Part shown: piece by piece, positions 5,532 through 7,666 of the stretch
Layout: every line of letters begins with the position of its first letter
How positions within the stretch are numbered: the first letter of the stretch is position 1
Assembly: GCA_947177115.1 (NCBI GenBank)
Contig: CAMWTG010000130.1
Coordinates: forward strand, 1 to 7,666
DNA length: 7,666 nt
Reading direction: 5' to 3'
Source: an uncultured Clostridia bacterium
Lineage (GTDB): Bacteria > Bacillota > Clostridia > Oscillospirales > Oscillospiraceae
Translations under genes and position numbers: made by a program
The notes under the pieces: generated by a model
Databases searched by the model: none
What the model saw: the letters and a program-made list of their open reading frames with translations, nothing else
What the model was told of the DNA's origin: nothing

Positions 5532-7027
5532 CAGCTCAGGCGCACCGCCGCCACGCCGCAGGGCGGCAGCGTAAACACCGCGCCGTCCCCGTCCAGCGTT
5601 ACCGCCAGCGCCTGCTCCTTCACGGCCTCCGGGTCATCGAAGGTGTTGTGGGCATGGGCCTCGCCGGCCAGCAATGTGCCATCGGCTCGCTCCGGCTTCT
5701 TCGCCGTCAGGGCCAGGCGCACCGTCTGGCTCTCGGTCATGGACAGGTTGGCCGCCGTCACAGTGATCTCCCCGTTTTCCATCACGGAGGCGGAGACCTG
5801 CACCGCGGGCATGACCTCGCCGCCCACGGTCCCCACGCCCTCCGCCTTCACAGGCAGGGCCTGGGCCCCCTGGTGGTCCCGGTACATATGGAACACATGC
5901 CAGGTGGGCGTCTTGATCATCTGGGGGCCTTCGGTGAGCAGCACCGCCTGCAGCACGTTCACCATCTGGGCAATACAGGCCATCTTCACCCGGTCGCAGT
6001 GGTTGTTGAAGATATTCAGCGTCACCGCCGCCACCAGGGCGTCCCGCATGGTGTTCTGCTGGTAGAGGAATCCCGGGTTGGTCCCCGGTTCCACATCGTA
6101 CCAGGTTCCCCACTCGTCCACAATGAGCCCGATCTTCTTCTCCGGGTCGTACTCGTCCATGACACCACCGTGGAGGTAGATCAGCTCCTCCATATAGAGC
6201 GCCTTCTGCATGGTGGTATAGAACTCCTCCTCGGAGAACTCCAGGGCGCTGCCCTTGTTCTCCCATCCACCGGGATGGACGTAGTAATGGAGGCTCAACC
6301 CGTCCATATATCCATGGGCCCCCTTCGGATGGGGGTGGGCAAAGCAGGTCTTGAGCACCTTTTTCGTCCATTTCAGATCGTCCACATTGGGACCGCCGCA
6401 GATCTTCTGAATGGGCGCGTCATGGTTGTACTGGCGGACGTAGGTCTGGTACCTCCGGTAGAGGTTGGCATAGTACTGCGGCGTCATATTGCCGCCGCAG
6501 CCCCAGTTCTCGTTGCCCACGCCGAAATAATCTACCCGCCAGGGCTCCTTATGCCCGTTGGTCTCCCGGAGCTGGGCCATGGGGGATACGCCATCGAAGG
6601 TCATGTACTCCACCCACTCGCTCATCTCCTGGACGGTGCCGCTGCCCACGTTGCCGTTGACGTAGGTCTTGCACCCCAGCTGGCGGCACAGCTCAAAGAA
6701 CTCGTGGGTACCGAAGGAGTTGTCCTCCACCACGCCGCCCCAATGGGTGTTGACCATCCGCTTGCGGCCCTCCAGGGGCCCAATGCCGTCCTTCCAGTGG
6801 TACTCATCGGCGAAGCACCCACCGGGCCAGCGCAGCACCGGCACCCGGATCTCCTTCAGGGCCTCCACCACATCGGTGCGCATACCGTTGACGTTGGGGA
6901 TGCCGCTGTCCGGCTTTACAAAGATGCCCTCGTAGATGCACCGCCCCAGATGTTCGGAGAAATGCCCGTAGATCTCCGGGGCGATGCGGCCAAGGGGTTT
7001 GGTTTCATCAATATGAATCGTTGCCAT
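5531..7027 (-). CDS. GH51 alpha-L-arabinofuranosidase
   Basis: This 498-residue cytosolic enzyme removes terminal alpha-L-arabinofuranosyl groups from arabinan, arabinoxylan or arabinogalactan oligosaccharides. The N-terminus reads IAPEIYGHFSEHLGRCIYEGIF (16-37 region), a hallmark of the family. RWPGGCFADEYHWKDGIGP (66-84) follows. GVGNENWGCGG (169-179) carries acid/base E173, and LIVDEWGTWYD (301-311) carries nucleophile E305. The C-terminal part from about 400 is the usual beta-sandwich. Length is normal for intracellular bacterial GH51 (about 500), and no secretion signal is present. The start at 7027 is supported by AGGAGG 7 nt upstream; an ATG at 7048 lies upstream of that site. It leads the glycosidase cluster and overlaps the DUF6171-like gene by one base. 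The gene symbol is often abfA or arfA in related bacteria but is not assigned here. Confidence 0.95.
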   Translation of the reverse strand: MATIHIDETKPLGRIAPEIYGHFSEHLGRCIYEGIFVKPDSGIPNVNGMRTDVVEALKEIRVPVLRWPGGCFADEYHWKDGIGPLEGRKRMVNTHWGGVVEDNSFGTHEFFELCRQLGCKTYVNGNVGSGTVQEMSEWVEYMTFDGVSPMAQLRETNGHKEPWRVDYFGVGNENWGCGGNMTPQYYANLYRRYQTYVRQYNHDAPIQKICGGPNVDDLKWTKKVLKTCFAHPHPKGAHGYMDGLSLHYYVHPGGWENKGSALEFSEEEFYTTMQKALYMEELIYLHGGVMDEYDPEKKIGLIVDEWGTWYDVEPGTNPGFLYQQNTMRDALVAAVTLNIFNNHCDRVKMACIAQMVNVLQAVLLTEGPQMIKTPTWHVFHMYRDHQGAQALPVKAEGVGTVGGEVMPAVQVSASVMENGEITVTAANLSMTESQTVRLALTAKKPERADGTLLAGEAHAHNTFDDPEAVKEQALAVTLDGDGAVFTLPPCGVAAVRLS

Positions 7028-7082
7028 AGACGTTCCTCCTGAAATCATTCACGCAATAGTTTTGCCGTTTCCGGCAGGGTTT

Positions 7083-7666
7083 TCAGTCTCTGCGCTCCCA
7101 TTCATTATCATAGCACTCCCGGAACCGGGCCGAGAAGGCCGGCGGCTCCCCATACTTATATAAATGGGAGGTGTCGCCAAAGGCGCTCATGCGGAAGGAC
7201 GCGATGCCCCTTCTCCGCTCCTCCGTCACCACGGTGGTCACAGAGGTCGGCGCGGCGCAGGTCCCGTGCCACAAAGCCATGGGGGAGATGTTCAGCAAAT
7301 GGCTGAGCATCACGCACTCCACGCCGAAGTGGCAGAAGAACAGGATGGCATCGTTATGGGGCCGGACGGCCTCGTAATACCGCCCGCGCCGCCTGTAGCC
7401 GTGGCTCTCCAGCAGCGCGTCCAGGTTTTCCGCCACCCAGGCGTACTCCCTGCCCACATTGCCCTCCTGCATGATCTCCGTCTCCTGCCAGACATCCGGC
7501 AGGAAGTACCGCTCCTCCGCCATCCAGTCCTGGGGCAGCCAGTCCCAGCACAGCATCCTCCGGTCCGTCACATCGGGCCGGTGGCCCGGCGCGTCAAATT
7601 CCCGCAGCCCCGGGCAGATCGACCGCCGTCCTCCCCAGCTTTACCAGGGTCAGCGAGGCGGTATCC
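7083..7666 (-). CDS. Histidine phosphatase family protein, C-terminal part, apparently frameshifted
   Basis: The last 160 or so residues match the C-terminal half of a phosphoglycerate-mutase-like histidine phosphatase. A tryptophan-rich middle (MLCWDWLPQDWM) is followed by ILFFCHFGVECVMLSHLL, which carries the second catalytic His, and by the late motif SVTTVVTEE. The first catalytic RHG motif lies beyond the window. This frame can be read upstream only to a TAA at 7643-7641. Just before that, a different frame encodes DTASLTLVKLGRTAVDL, which fits the family segment normally joined to PxLREFDAP. The two frames meet at a C4G3 run (7608-7614), so one extra base there breaks the gene. This is either a real frameshift (pseudogene) or an error in the sequence. 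A GTG at 7571 could start a truncated product but would omit the first catalytic motif. The gene ends 55 nt before the GH51 start, in the same direction. Confidence 0.72.

Noticed and set aside
5648..7042. A 464-codon plus-strand open frame opposite GH51.
   Set aside because: It is antisense to a gene with intact GH51 catalytic motifs, and its composition (runs of Leu, His, Gly and Val) is a GC-bias shadow with no family resemblance.
7063..7076. Small hairpin TGCCG/CGGCA between the phosphatase and GH51 genes.
   Set aside because: It has only a 5-bp stem and no following U-run, which is too weak to call a terminator or regulatory site.
1..7666. Search for CRISPR repeats, insertion sequences, tRNA or rRNA genes, phage or defence genes.
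   Set aside because: No regularly spaced repeats, transposase motifs, cloverleaf-like segments or defence-family motifs were seen on either strand.

Overview
The window looks like a chromosomal segment of a GC-rich gut Clostridia member, probably an Oscillospiraceae relative of Flavonifractor or Lawsonibacter. This is inferred from high GC, strong AGGAGG-type ribosome binding sites, a yybP-ykoY riboswitch in front of mntP, a DUF6171-like protein, and the protein style. No rRNA, tRNA, mobile element or CRISPR array is visible.

Layout, left to right. At 2-1006 (+) lies the C-terminal part of an alpha/beta hydrolase cut by the window edge, followed by a strong 16-bp hairpin. At 1262-1768 (+) is a MarR-type regulator with a histidine-rich N-terminus and its own sigma70-like promoter. 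Convergent to it at 1874-2428 (-) is mntP, a manganese exporter. Its leader (2494-2683) carries a consensus promoter, a yybP-ykoY Mn2+ aptamer, and a terminator with a readable antiterminator arrangement. From 7027 down to 2729 (-) runs a carbohydrate cluster: GH51 alpha-L-arabinofuranosidase, a small cysteine-rich DUF6171-like protein, a GH93-like exo-arabinanase/BNR protein and a GH27 enzyme. At 7083-7666 (-) is the C-terminal part of a histidine phosphatase that appears frameshifted.

How the parts work together. The GH51, GH93-like and GH27 proteins show no signal peptides and so appear cytosolic. They would strip arabinose and galactose (or arabinopyranose) from imported plant-cell-wall oligosaccharides such as arabinan or arabinogalactan fragments. 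Two of the cluster junctions are TGATG stop/start overlaps, pointing to translational coupling; an 80-nt gap with a terminator-like hairpin separates the first gene pair from the second. No transporter or sugar regulator for the cluster is in view.

The second theme is metal handling: a riboswitch-controlled Mn2+ exporter beside a His-rich MarR regulator. I found no clear evidence of a wholly new system. The most worthwhile points are the complete Mn riboswitch switching model, the His-rich MarR/mntP pairing, the DUF6171-like gene embedded in an arabinan operon, and the phosphatase frameshift.
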